50,555 nt of DNA, from NCBI GenBank assembly GCA_964655775.1, contig CAZZNQ010000020.1, positions 1 to 50,555 of the forward strand. Reading direction: 5' to 3'. Below the pieces are notes generated by a model, which was given only the letters and a program-made list of their open reading frames with translations, did not search any database and was not told the DNA's origin. Of the stretch, positions 34,265 to 42,519 are shown piece after piece. Source of the stretch: CAZZNQ01 sp964655775 (GTDB taxonomy: Bacteria > Planctomycetota > Brocadiia > SM23-32). The translations under genes were made by a program, and so were the position numbers. Numbering within the stretch: the stretch's first letter is position 1; each line of letters begins with the position of its first letter.

Positions 34265-35761
34265 CTATGACAACAAGTCATCCGGAGACTCCAGGAGTTC
34301 CCGGACGGTATGCAAGAAACGCGCAGCCGTCGCACCGTCGACGATACGGTGATCGCAGGCGGCGGTCAACTTCATGATCATCCCCACGCGCATGCTCTCC
34401 CCCTTGGCCAGCACGGCCGGCAACGCGGACGCAACGGCCAACGTGACGGACGACGGCGGGTTGATGATCGGTTCGAAGTGCTCCACGTCCAGCATGCCCA
34501 GGTTGGTGATGGTGAAGGTAGGATGGCGGCGTTCCCGGGCGGAGAGTTTTCCCTGGCGGGCCTTCTCGACCAGCGGCCCGACCTTCTCGACAATCTCCGC
34601 CAGTGTGAGGTCCTGGGCTTCTGCCAGCACCGCCACCGTGAGGCCCTGGTCTGTATCCACCGCCAGACCCATGTTCACGTCGTTCCACTTGATGATCTTG
34701 CCCCTGTCGTAGGTCCTGTTCACCTCCGGATGCTCCCGCAAGGCGCGCAGGCATGCGAGCATAATCACGTGTGTAAGCGTTGCGCCCGTCTCCTCCTTGA
34801 GCCGGTCCTTCCGCTCCAGCAGGTCGGAGACGTCGACACCACGCGTCACGTAGAAGTGCGGGATCACGTGCTGCGAGGCCATCACACGCCGGGCCTGCGT
34901 CTTGAGCCGGAATGGCGCGTCGACCACCTCGGCCTCGCCTTCCTCAAGCTCGAGGGCAGGCAGTTCTTCGTCGGCTGCCGGACGGGCCGGGGCTTTCTCC
35001 CGCTTGGTCTCAGGCTCCTCCGCGGCCGATTCCTCTTCTTCCTCAACGGCCTCGGCTTCCGGCTCCTCTCCCTCCTCCTTTTTCGCGCCTTCGGCCGCGG
35101 TCTTGATGTCGTCGGCAACGATTCGCCCGCCGGGCCCAGAGCCCTCGATCTGGCGGTAGTCTATGCCTTTTTCCTCGGCCAGCTTACGCGCGTACGGCGA
35201 GATCGCGACGCGTTCCTCGTCCCGCTGTGGAGCTTCTTTCTTCTCCGCCTCCGCCGGCTCCGGAGCTTCCTCGGCCTCCCCCTTCTCCTCGGGCTCTTGC
35301 TCTGCTTCCTCTTCCTCGCTCGGTTCCTCCTCGGCCGTCTCCTCTTCTCCGGATGGCTCCGCTTCTTCGGCCGCTTCTTCTTCGGCGGTCTTCTTCTCTT
35401 CGGATGGTTCTGCCTCCTCGGTCGCTTCCTCCTGCTCGACCTCCTTCGCGGACTCCTCCTCTTCCGGAGGCGCCTCCTCCTCGCCTTCAGCCTCCTCGGA
35501 CGGCTCTTCCTCGGCGGCGCCCGCGCCCTCTTCCGCAATGCGCGCTATCGGCTCGCCAACCGGGACCTCCTCATCGTCGCCGTAGAGTATCTCCGAGACA
35601 ACGCCGTCCCGAAAGCACTCCAGTTCCATAACGGCCTTGTCCGACTCGATCTCGGCCAGGACGTCGCCTTCCTTGACCTGGTCGCCTTCGGAGACGCGCC
35701 ACTCAACGATTCTGCCGACCTCCATGCTGTCCGAGAGCTTCGGCATCGTGATGTCTTCCAC
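34265..35761 (-). CDS. pdhC: Pyruvate dehydrogenase E2 (dihydrolipoamide acetyltransferase)
   Basis: This 498-residue E2 core subunit transfers acetyl groups from lipoamide to CoA. Residues 1-76 form the lipoyl domain (MPKLSDSMEVGRIVEW; Lys42 in ESDKAVMEL is lipoylated). Residues 184-221 are the E1/E3-binding domain (ISPYARKLAEEKGIDYRQIE). The catalytic domain (280-498) ends with the active-site His471 in DHRIVDGATAARF. The first linker (77-180) is about half Glu (51 of 104), in contrast to the usual Ala/Pro linker, and the second linker (222-275) is also acidic. The start is a GTG after GGGAGGGAGAG; the ATG at 35746 is an alternative. E1beta lies 43 bases upstream. Confidence 0.93.
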   Translation of the reverse strand: MEDITMPKLSDSMEVGRIVEWRVSEGDQVKEGDVLAEIESDKAVMELECFRDGVVSEILYGDDEEVPVGEPIARIAEEGAGAAEEEPSEEAEGEEEAPPEEEESAKEVEQEEATEEAEPSEEKKTAEEEAAEEAEPSGEEETAEEEPSEEEEAEQEPEEKGEAEEAPEPAEAEKKEAPQRDEERVAISPYARKLAEEKGIDYRQIEGSGPGGRIVADDIKTAAEGAKKEEGEEPEAEAVEEEEESAAEEPETKREKAPARPAADEELPALELEEGEAEVVDAPFRLKTQARRVMASQHVIPHFYVTRGVDVSDLLERKDRLKEETGATLTHVIMLACLRALREHPEVNRTYDRGKIIKWNDVNMGLAVDTDQGLTVAVLAEAQDLTLAEIVEKVGPLVEKARQGKLSARERRHPTFTITNLGMLDVEHFEPIINPPSSVTLAVASALPAVLAKGESMRVGMIMKLTAACDHRIVDGATAARFLHTVRELLESPDDLLS

Positions 35762-35804
35762 GTTCTCTCCCTCCCCCAGACCCGTGCCGGGTCCCGGTGT
35801 GTTT

Positions 35805-36785
35805 CTATCTCTTGCCGAGAGTCTTCATCGCCGCCCCGTAGACATCGTCCGCGTGGGGAATACATGCCTGCTCCAGTTCCTTCGCGTACGGGAGGGGCAC
35901 GTCCTCCCCCGAGACGCGCTCCACGGGAGCATCCATCTCGTCGAAGACGATCTCGTAGATGTTGGCGGACACCTCCGTCCCGATGCCGCAGACGGGTGGG
36001 CATTCCTCCACCACCACAGCCCTGTGTGTTCTGGCGATGGAGTCGGTGACCGTCTCCTTGTCCCAGGGCCTGAGCGTGCGCAGATCGACGACCTCCGCAT
36101 CAACGCCGTCGTCGGCAAGCTTCTCGGCCGCCTCCAAAGCCACGTGAGTCATCTTCCCGTATGCGACGATGGTTACGTCGGCCCCCTCTCGAACAACGCC
36201 GGCCTTGCCGATTGCGGCCGGCTCCAGATCGTCCGGCACCTCCCCTTTGGAGTTATAGAGCCCCTCATGCTCCAGGAAGATCACCGGGTTGTCGTCGCGT
36301 ATGGACACCTTGAGCAAGGCTTTGGCATCCGCCGGCGTACTGGGGTACACGACCTTGAGCCCCGGGGTGTGGACGAACAGCACCTCCAGGCTGTGGGAGT
36401 GCTGACTGCCCAGCTGGTGTCCGCCTCCGCCCGGCATCCGGATGGTAACCGGCAGCTTCACCTGCCCGCCGAACATATAGCGCATGAGCGCCAGGTGGTT
36501 GCAGATCTGATCCAGCGCCAGGTAGGCGAAGTTCACCGTCATCAGTTCCGGCACCGGACGCAGATCGCCCATGGCCGCGCCGGTCGCCATGCCGACAATG
36601 GCGGCCTCGGAAATGGGCGTGTCGATAACTCTCCGCTCGCCGAATTCGTCCAGCAGACCCTTGGTTACCTTGAAGGACCCTTCATAGAGGGCCACGTCCT
36701 CGCCGAGGACGATGACCTTATCGTCCCTGGACATCTCCTCGAACAGCGCCTGGTTCAGCGCCTCACGGTAGGTGATCTCTGCCAT
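35805..36785 (-). CDS. pdhB: Pyruvate dehydrogenase E1 component, beta subunit
   Basis: This 326-residue beta subunit of the thiamine-diphosphate E1 heterotetramer binds the cofactor's pyrimidine side. Standard blocks are ITYREALNQALFEEMSRD, VIVLGEDVALYEGSFK, DTPISEAAIVGMATGAAMG, ELMTVNFAYLALDQICNHLA and EVVDLRTLRPWDKETV. The open frame begins at a TTG (36794), but the ATG at 36785 gives the conserved N-terminus. It lies 24 bases after the alpha subunit and 43 before E2. Substrate identity (pyruvate rather than acetoin or branched-chain keto acids) is by general resemblance and is not proven. Confidence 0.92.
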   Translation of the reverse strand: MAEITYREALNQALFEEMSRDDKVIVLGEDVALYEGSFKVTKGLLDEFGERRVIDTPISEAAIVGMATGAAMGDLRPVPELMTVNFAYLALDQICNHLALMRYMFGGQVKLPVTIRMPGGGGHQLGSQHSHSLEVLFVHTPGLKVVYPSTPADAKALLKVSIRDDNPVIFLEHEGLYNSKGEVPDDLEPAAIGKAGVVREGADVTIVAYGKMTHVALEAAEKLADDGVDAEVVDLRTLRPWDKETVTDSIARTHRAVVVEECPPVCGIGTEVSANIYEIVFDEMDAPVERVSGEDVPLPYAKELEQACIPHADDVYGAAMKTLGKR

Positions 36786-36809
36786 CTGCTCCAACGCCCC
36801 CTGACCGGA

Positions 36810-37766
36810 TTAGTCGACGTATACGTCCTCATGCAGCCGTTCCACGGGCAGCTCAGATCCGTCCTGCGCAAAAGCCACCGCCTCCTCGAGCTCCTTCTCC
36901 ACGCGCTGGTCGACTTCTTCGAACTCCTCGTCGCCTATCTCGAAATCATGCTTGATCGCCGCCTTGAGCCTGGGGATGGGATCCCGCTTCTTCCAGTGCT
37001 CGACCTCTTCCTTGCTTCTGTACCTGGCCGGGTCCGACATGGAGTGTCCGCGGTAGCGGTAGCACTTTGCTTCGATGAACGAGGGCCCCTTTCCGTTTCG
37101 AGCCGCCTGTATGGCCCTCTCGGCGACCGACTGCATCTTGAAGAAGTCCATCCCATCAACGGTATAAGTGGGCATGTCGTATGCCTTGGCCTTGCGCGCA
37201 AGGCTTTCGCTGGCACTGGAGCGCGGAACGCTGGTGCCGATGGCGTACCTGTTGTTCTCGCACACCCACACGATCGGCAGCTCATACAGGCTGGCCATAT
37301 TGAGGGCCTCGTGATAAACCCCCTGGTTGGTGGCGCCATCGCCAAAGAAGCAGAGCACGATGCGCCCTTCCTCCTTGATCTTCGCGGCGTATGCGACGCC
37401 CACGGCTATGGGACACATGCCGGCGACGATGGCATAGCCGCCCAGGAAGTTGATGTCCCAGTTGAACAGGTGCATCGATCCGCCCTTGCCCTTGCAGCAG
37501 CCCTCCTGGTGACCGAATAGCTCTGCCATGACGTCCTTCGGATCGCCGCCGCGCAGCAGGTAGTATGCGTGGTCGCGGTAGGAGCCGATGACGTAGTCTT
37601 CGTCCTTCAAGTGCCACATGGCCCCCAGCGCAACGGCCTCTTCCCCGCTATAGAGATGGCAGAACCCACCGATGTTCCCCTTGGTGTATTGCTCGGCCAC
37701 CCGGGTCTCGAAGGTGCGCACCAGCTTCATCATGTGGTAGGCGTGCATCAGTTCCTTCTTGTTCAT
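36810..37766 (-). CDS. pdhA: Pyruvate dehydrogenase E1 component, alpha subunit
   Basis: This 318-residue alpha subunit holds the thiamine-diphosphate motif GDGATNQGVYHEALNMASLY with the NN of CENNRYAIGT. Other blocks are YSGEEAVALGAMWHL, GSYRDHAYYLLRGG, GKGGSMHLFN, and the phosphorylation-loop-like RYRGHSMSDPARYRS. It starts the pdhA-pdhB-pdhC cluster behind a good promoter at 37846-37874, with GAGGCGAAG before the ATG. The E3 (lipoamide dehydrogenase) gene is not in the cluster and must be elsewhere. The complex links glycolysis to acetyl-CoA and produces the NADH used by the Nqr pump encoded just upstream. Confidence 0.94.
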   Translation of the reverse strand: MNKKELMHAYHMMKLVRTFETRVAEQYTKGNIGGFCHLYSGEEAVALGAMWHLKDEDYVIGSYRDHAYYLLRGGDPKDVMAELFGHQEGCCKGKGGSMHLFNWDINFLGGYAIVAGMCPIAVGVAYAAKIKEEGRIVLCFFGDGATNQGVYHEALNMASLYELPIVWVCENNRYAIGTSVPRSSASESLARKAKAYDMPTYTVDGMDFFKMQSVAERAIQAARNGKGPSFIEAKCYRYRGHSMSDPARYRSKEEVEHWKKRDPIPRLKAAIKHDFEIGDEEFEEVDQRVEKELEEAVAFAQDGSELPVERLHEDVYVD

Positions 37767-37845
37767 CTTCGCCTCTCGTCAGACATTGCGGTATAGGTGG
37801 AGTGCCCATGCCGGCGCCCCTCAGGCCGCGCGAGCCCTCAATCCC

Positions 37846-37874
37846 TTTATAGCAGGCCCCGTGCCGGTTGGCAA
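37846..37874 (-). promoter_or_regulatory. Promoter of the pdhABC cluster
   Basis: On the minus strand, TTGCCA (37874-37869) and TATAAA (37851-37846) are exactly 17 bases apart. The predicted leader is about 70 bases to the pdhA ATG. Confidence 0.65.
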
Positions 37875-37897
37875 CCTGCATCGTCGTCCGCCCGGTT

Positions 37898-38353
37898 CTA
37901 AAGCTCCAGCGCCGACTTGGCTTTCGACGGATCCACTCTGAAGGTCGCCCCCTTGCCCTCGTAGAAACCGTGTTCGCGGATCATGTGCACGCTCAGGGCG
38001 GTCCAGGTCAGCTCCTCGCCGGTCTTCAGGTTCTTCAGCGTGCAATTCTCTTTCGGGTATACCCCGGGATGGTCCCACGGACACGGCAGAACGCCCCGGA
38101 TGGACCTGACGGTAAGCTCGATGTGGTCCTCGACCGTAACGGTGGTGCCCAACCCTTTGCGCCCCTCCTCCAGGAGCTTCGCCAGGCGGTCGGCAATACG
38201 CTGATGCGTGAGCCCGAGCCGGGAGACGGTGTTGGCGTCCTCATCGAGAATCTCCTGCAGCGAACGCCGATCATGGCCGAGGAGACCGTCCCTTGCCAGT
38301 CTGCCCGGCTGCATTCTCTCCTGCACGCGCTGCAACTCCGGCGACTGCTTCAT
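37898..38353 (-). CDS. Hypothetical protein at the end of the nqr cluster
   Basis: This 151-residue soluble protein has AAAGGA seven bases before its ATG and lies 32 bases after nqrF, so it is probably the last gene of the nqr transcript. Visible blocks are LQRVQERMQPGRLARDGLLG, LGLTHQRIADRLAKLLEEG, VLPCPWDHPGVYPKENCTLKN, TWTALSVHMIREHGFYEGKG and VDPSKA. The helical first half and the compact second half, with one CPW/His cluster, suggest a small folded protein, possibly binding a metal or nucleotide. I do not recognise the family. A role in pump assembly or regulation is only an inference from position. Confidence 0.75.
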   Translation of the reverse strand: MKQSPELQRVQERMQPGRLARDGLLGHDRRSLQEILDEDANTVSRLGLTHQRIADRLAKLLEEGRKGLGTTVTVEDHIELTVRSIRGVLPCPWDHPGVYPKENCTLKNLKTGEELTWTALSVHMIREHGFYEGKGATFRVDPSKAKSALEL

Positions 38354-38385
38354 GCCGTATCCTTTCCCTGAAACGCCCCATCGAA

Positions 38386-39486
38386 TCAGGCGAACTTATC
38401 GTAGAAGATGCGTTCTTCCGGCACGCCCTTGCGCCTCAGTACCTCGATCGTCGCGTCGATCATGGCGGGCGCCCCGCAGAGGTAAGCTTCGCAGCTCGAG
38501 CCATCCTCCAGGTGTCCGTCGAGTACCTCGGTCACCAACCCCGTCTCGCCGTCCCACTCGTCGGCGGATTCCGGCCTCGCCACGGCCGGCACGTAAGTGA
38601 AGTTGGGGATCTTCTCCTCTAACTCCTTCATCTGCTCGACGAGGTAAAGGTCCCGCACCTCGTTGCAGCCATAGAAGAACGTCGCCTTGCGCGTGCTGCC
38701 CTCGTGCGCCATCTGGTAGAGAATGCTCCGGATGGGAGCGATGCCGGATCCGCCCGCCACAAAGACGATCTCCGCATCGGTATCGCGCAGGTAGAAGTCG
38801 CCGTACGGACCGTTCAGCCGCACCTCGTCGCCCTCCGCCAGCACCTCGAAAACGTAGGTTGTGCATATGCCGTTCGGCACCAGGCGGATGATTAGGTCGA
38901 TGGAGCCGGGTTCGTACTGGGGCGATGCCACGCTGTATGCGCGGTAAACCGGCTCGGGCGTCATGCCGTATGCGGGGGTCTCAAGCTGTATGTACTGGCC
39001 GGGCCGGAACTCCATCGCCTCCGGCTCCCGCAGCGCCAGCCGCACGAGCCGGGTGTCGTAGTTCAGGTCCTCCAGCTTCTCGACGACGGCCGTGTACTGT
39101 TGAAGGCTCAGTATCTGCTGCGGCAGTTCGATCCGTATGTCGTTCCGCACCTTGATCTGGCAGGACAGGCGCATCTTGTCGGCAATCTCATCGGGCGTGA
39201 GTTGCGGCTCCTCCGTGGGCAGCAAGGGCCCCCCGCCCTCCAGTACCTTCACCTTGCACAGGCCGCACGAACCCCGGCCGCCGCACGCCGAGGGGACGAA
39301 TATCTCGCTCTCCATCAGCGACGCCAGCAGCGTCTTGCCGCCGTCGACCGTCCGCTCCTCTTCCCCGTTGATGGTGATGGTGCACTCGCCGTAGTTGAGC
39401 AGCAACGCATCCGCCACCATCAGCAGGACGGCCAGCAGGCCCGCGAGACCCGCAATCACGACGATGGCTATCAGAACGTCAACCAT
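38386..39486 (-). CDS. nqrF: Na+-translocating NADH:quinone reductase subunit F
   Basis: This 366-residue subunit is the NADH entry point of the Na+-pumping Nqr complex. An N-terminal membrane helix (VLIAIVVIAGLAGLLAVLLM) is followed by a plant-type 2Fe-2S domain (CGGRGSCGLC and the later Cys in MRLSCQIKV). Next come an FAD domain (YRAYSVASPQYEPGSI) and an NAD domain (FVAGGSGIAPIRSILYQM). This subunit distinguishes Nqr from the related Rnf complex. I chose the ATG at 39486 because GGTGA lies eight bases ahead; a GTG at 39498 is the alternative. It is 28 or 40 bases after nqrE depending on the start. Confidence 0.93.
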   Translation of the reverse strand: MVDVLIAIVVIAGLAGLLAVLLMVADALLLNYGECTITINGEEERTVDGGKTLLASLMESEIFVPSACGGRGSCGLCKVKVLEGGGPLLPTEEPQLTPDEIADKMRLSCQIKVRNDIRIELPQQILSLQQYTAVVEKLEDLNYDTRLVRLALREPEAMEFRPGQYIQLETPAYGMTPEPVYRAYSVASPQYEPGSIDLIIRLVPNGICTTYVFEVLAEGDEVRLNGPYGDFYLRDTDAEIVFVAGGSGIAPIRSILYQMAHEGSTRKATFFYGCNEVRDLYLVEQMKELEEKIPNFTYVPAVARPESADEWDGETGLVTEVLDGHLEDGSSCEAYLCGAPAMIDATIEVLRRKGVPEERIFYDKFA

Positions 39487-39526
39487 TCTCGAACTCACCC
39501 ATAAGACGATCCATAGCAGCGCCCGG

Positions 39527-40114
39527 TCAACTCGTTGTCAGCACGCCGGCCAGGCCCATGAAGGCCAGCGCCATGATGCCGGCGATGATCAGCGTGATGC
39601 CTGGACCCTCCAGGCCCCTCGGCACGCGGGCGTTCTGCATTTTCTCGCGGATGCCGGCCATGGCCACAATGGCCAGCGCCCAGCCGATGCCGCTGCCGGC
39701 GCCGTAGGCGAAAGATTCCAGCAGCCCCAGCTCGCGGATGACCATGAACAGCGACACACCCAGTATCGCGCAGTTTACCGTGATGAGCGGAAGAAAGATG
39801 CCGAGGGCGTAATAGAGCAACGGCGACGTGCGCTCGATGACGATCTCCACGAACTGGACGAAGGCCGCGATCACGATGATGAACGCGATGAATCGCAGGT
39901 ACTCCAGGCCCAGCGGCACCAGAATCCAGTGGTAGACAATCCAGTTGAGAGCGCTGGTGCAGGCCAGAACGAACACGACCGCGCCGCCGAGCCCCACGGC
40001 GGTCCGGAGCTGTCTGCTCACGGCGAGGAACGAACACATGCCGAGGAACCGCGCCAGTAGGATGTTCTCGGTGAAGATGGCCGCGAAGAAGATGACGAAA
40101 AGGTTGGCTGTCAC
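39527..40114 (-). CDS. nqrE: Na+-translocating NADH:quinone reductase subunit E
   Basis: This 195-residue membrane subunit has about six helices and is related to RnfA. Together with NqrD it holds the intramembrane iron centre: Cys27 in FLGMCSFLAVS and Cys115 in ITVNCAILGVSLF are the conserved ligands. It starts at a GTG preceded by GGAGGGACGAGAA, 17 bases after nqrD. The neighbouring nqrF confirms that this is NqrE and not RnfA. Confidence 0.93.
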   Translation of the reverse strand: MTANLFVIFFAAIFTENILLARFLGMCSFLAVSRQLRTAVGLGGAVVFVLACTSALNWIVYHWILVPLGLEYLRFIAFIIVIAAFVQFVEIVIERTSPLLYYALGIFLPLITVNCAILGVSLFMVIRELGLLESFAYGAGSGIGWALAIVAMAGIREKMQNARVPRGLEGPGITLIIAGIMALAFMGLAGVLTTS

Positions 40115-40131
40115 TTCTCGTCCCTCCTATC

Positions 40132-40770
40132 TCAAGTCGTTGCCTTGTCCTGGTCCGGGCCGGCGAAGCTCCGGGCGATCCAGATGATGACGGCCAGCGC
40201 AAAAAAGGCCCCCGGCGGCATGACCATTATCGTCCATGGCCGCCACCAGTCGCCCAGCACGGTGTAGCCGAACAGGCTTCCCTGTCCCATCAGTTCCCGC
40301 ATGAAGGCTATGGCCAGCAGCACCGCCGAATAGCCCAGGCTGCAGGCGATGCCGTCCACGAATGACGGCCACGGCGGATTGGAGGAGGCGAAACCCTCCG
40401 CCCGGCCCATGATGATGCAGTTGGTGATGATAAGGCCGACGTAGGCGCCAAGCTGCTTGGAGATCTCCGGCAGGTAAGCGTCCAGGGCAATCTTCACCAT
40501 GATGACGTACGAAGCGATGATCAGCGTCTGCACGATCATGCGCACACGGCGCGGAGTGTACCGGCGCAGCAGCGAGACGGTCACGTTTGAACAGGCGAGG
40601 ACGAACACCAGTCCACCGCACATAACAACCGTGTTCACCAGCAGGTTCGTCACGGCCAGCGTGCTGCAGATACCCAGTATCTGCCTGAAAACGGGGTTCT
40701 CGTCCCAGATGCCCGACTTGAATATCTGGTAGGAACGCGACAGCGTGACCTTGTGCATCAGATCAGCCAT
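40132..40770 (-). CDS. nqrD: Na+-translocating NADH:quinone reductase subunit D
   Basis: This 212-residue membrane subunit has about six helices and is paralogous to NqrE and related to RnfE. The iron-ligand Cys residues are Cys35 in QILGICSTLAVTN and Cys118 in GLIITNCIIMGRAEG. GGTGA precedes the ATG, which sits two bases after the nqrC stop, so the genes are coupled. Confidence 0.93.
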   Translation of the reverse strand: MADLMHKVTLSRSYQIFKSGIWDENPVFRQILGICSTLAVTNLLVNTVVMCGGLVFVLACSNVTVSLLRRYTPRRVRMIVQTLIIASYVIMVKIALDAYLPEISKQLGAYVGLIITNCIIMGRAEGFASSNPPWPSFVDGIACSLGYSAVLLAIAFMRELMGQGSLFGYTVLGDWWRPWTIMVMPPGAFFALAVIIWIARSFAGPDQDKATT

Positions 40771-40772
40771 GC

Positions 40773-41441
40773 TCAGTCACCTTTCCGCCCCGCTGAGTCC
40801 CTCTGCTTCATTGCGGCCAGGAAGGCGCTCAGTCCCTCGTTTAGCATTGCTTCCACCGCATTGCTCGTCGCGGTGGCGCCGGTGACCGCATCCACGTCGT
40901 GCGGGCCCTGCTCAGCGCCCGCCGGCTGCAGACGTACTATTGGCTCGCCGGGCTCTCCTTCGTCCGGCAGCCGCAGTCCGTCGAACTGCTTCGAGAACCA
41001 GTCGCGCGTCACCTCGCTGCCGAGGCCGGGCGTTTCGTTCTGCTCGTAGACGGCGAAACCCTTTATCTCGCTCAGGTCGGCGGTCACCGCCACGTAGGCT
41101 CGGATCTGGTCCCAGAGACCTCGCCCCTGGAGTTCGACCGCATAGCCGACCCTGTCCGTGCCGTCCGCCGAGACGCCCTCAAGCACGGGTGTCGTTGCCT
41201 CGCCGGTCCCTATCTCGACATCCGTCTCACGAACTCGCTCCTGGTAGAGCCGGGATACCTCGCGTGCCGAAGCCTTCGCCGGAACGTCTATGCCCAGAAC
41301 GCCCAGAACCACCCTCCTCCGTGCGGCGTCGCGGTTCAACTCGACACGCTCCTTGGTGAAGACATACATGCCCGACACCATCCCGGTGAAGAGCACCGCA
41401 ATGGCCAGCATGAACGCAATCGTGTAGAAGCTGTCCTTCAC
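40773..41441 (-). CDS. nqrC: Na+-translocating NADH:quinone reductase subunit C
   Basis: This 222-residue subunit has one N-terminal membrane helix (FYTIAFMLAIAVLFTGMVSG) and a periplasmic domain that carries covalent FMN. The flavinylation motif D-A-V-T-G-A-T ends at Thr190. The start is a GTG at 41441 whose GTGA overlaps the nqrB stop by four bases. A longer open frame upstream runs antiparallel through nqrB in the wrong register and is not coding. Covalent FMN requires an ApbE-type transferase, which is not in this window. Confidence 0.9.
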   Translation of the reverse strand: MKDSFYTIAFMLAIAVLFTGMVSGMYVFTKERVELNRDAARRRVVLGVLGIDVPAKASAREVSRLYQERVRETDVEIGTGEATTPVLEGVSADGTDRVGYAVELQGRGLWDQIRAYVAVTADLSEIKGFAVYEQNETPGLGSEVTRDWFSKQFDGLRLPDEGEPGEPIVRLQPAGAEQGPHDVDAVTGATATSNAVEAMLNEGLSAFLAAMKQRDSAGRKGD

Positions 41442-42451
41442 TCCGCCGCCTCTGGCTTCGCAGCCTCTTTCTTCGATCTTGCGTAGCTCCGGTACTCGCG
41501 CACACCGTGGTCGATCAGAGGATTGAAGGTATTCATAAGCAGTATCGCGAACATGGTGCCACCCGTCCAACCGGAGAAACCCCGTATGATAACGGTGAGC
41601 AGGCCCACCATGAACCCGTAGATGACGCGGCCACCGTTCGTCTGGGCGGCGGATATGGGATCCGTCGCCATGAAAACGGCGCCGAAAAGGAACCCGCCCG
41701 AAATAAGCATCGTCACCGGATCGGGCACGCTCTCCGCGCCGCCGTAGTGGAACGCCGCACTGCCGCAAGCAGCCCCGATCACGCACCACACGATGACGCG
41801 CCAACTCGCCGTTCTCGTGGCGATAAGGTAGGCGGCGCCCAGTAGTATCAGCAGCGCCGAGGTCTCTCCCAGGCAGCCGCCCACGTTGCCGACAAAAAGG
41901 CGCCAGAACGCGGCCCCGCCGGACTTCATCGGGGTGGCGGAGGTCACGGCGTCGGTGGACATCACCCACTGGCCGAGACCGCCCGGCCAGCCCCCGAACG
42001 GCGGCACCCACTGGGCCGTCATCTCTCGCGGGAAACAGATGTACACGAAACAGCGGCCGACCAGCGCCGGATTGAATATGTTGCGCCCGTACCCCCCGAA
42101 GACTTCCTTGCCGAACACGATGCCGACCGCCGCACCGACAATGACGACCATATAAGGCACGCGCGGGGGCATCGTGAGTGCGAACAGCGAGGCCGTCACC
42201 AGGGCTGCGGAGCTGATGGGTTCTTCGCGCTTGCGGACGAACAGCCACTCCGCGAAGACGGCCGTGACCGTGCTGACGATCACGACGGCGAGCGATCGCC
42301 AGCCGAAGAAATAGAGCGATGCGACGAAGGCCGGCGCGAGCGCCAACAGCACCCGCAACATCGGCTTCTGAAAACGAACCAGGTCGGAGAGGGACCTGCG
42401 CCTCGGCTCCTCCCTCTCCGCATCGCTCTCTTCGCGGTTAGGTCCGGCCAT
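41438..42451 (-). CDS. nqrB: Na+-translocating NADH:quinone reductase subunit B
   Basis: This 337-residue polytopic subunit forms the main Na+ path and binds FMN covalently. The motif D-A-V-T-S-A-T places the FMN on Thr173. GKEVFGGYGRNIFNPALVGRC and MLISGGFLFGAVFMATDPIS are family hallmarks. It is shorter than the roughly 415-residue Vibrio protein, near RnfD length, but nqrF downstream shows the complex is Nqr. No nqrA precedes it; the gene upstream is an isomerase-like protein 68 bases away. GGGGG stands before the ATG. Confidence 0.9.
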   Translation of the reverse strand: MAGPNREESDAEREEPRRRSLSDLVRFQKPMLRVLLALAPAFVASLYFFGWRSLAVVIVSTVTAVFAEWLFVRKREEPISSAALVTASLFALTMPPRVPYMVVIVGAAVGIVFGKEVFGGYGRNIFNPALVGRCFVYICFPREMTAQWVPPFGGWPGGLGQWVMSTDAVTSATPMKSGGAAFWRLFVGNVGGCLGETSALLILLGAAYLIATRTASWRVIVWCVIGAACGSAAFHYGGAESVPDPVTMLISGGFLFGAVFMATDPISAAQTNGGRVIYGFMVGLLTVIIRGFSGWTGGTMFAILLMNTFNPLIDHGVREYRSYARSKKEAAKPEAAE

Positions 42452-42519
42452 GCAACCCCCGAATCGGTGCCACTAGGGACCGTGCTGCCTACCGGCCTGT
42501 CCAGAACTCCTCGCCGGGG

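Noticed and set aside
41442..42248. Long N-terminal extension of nqrC
   Set aside because: This part reads nqrB DNA in another frame on the same strand and is Arg/Gly noise; NqrC starts at the GTG overlapping the nqrB stop.
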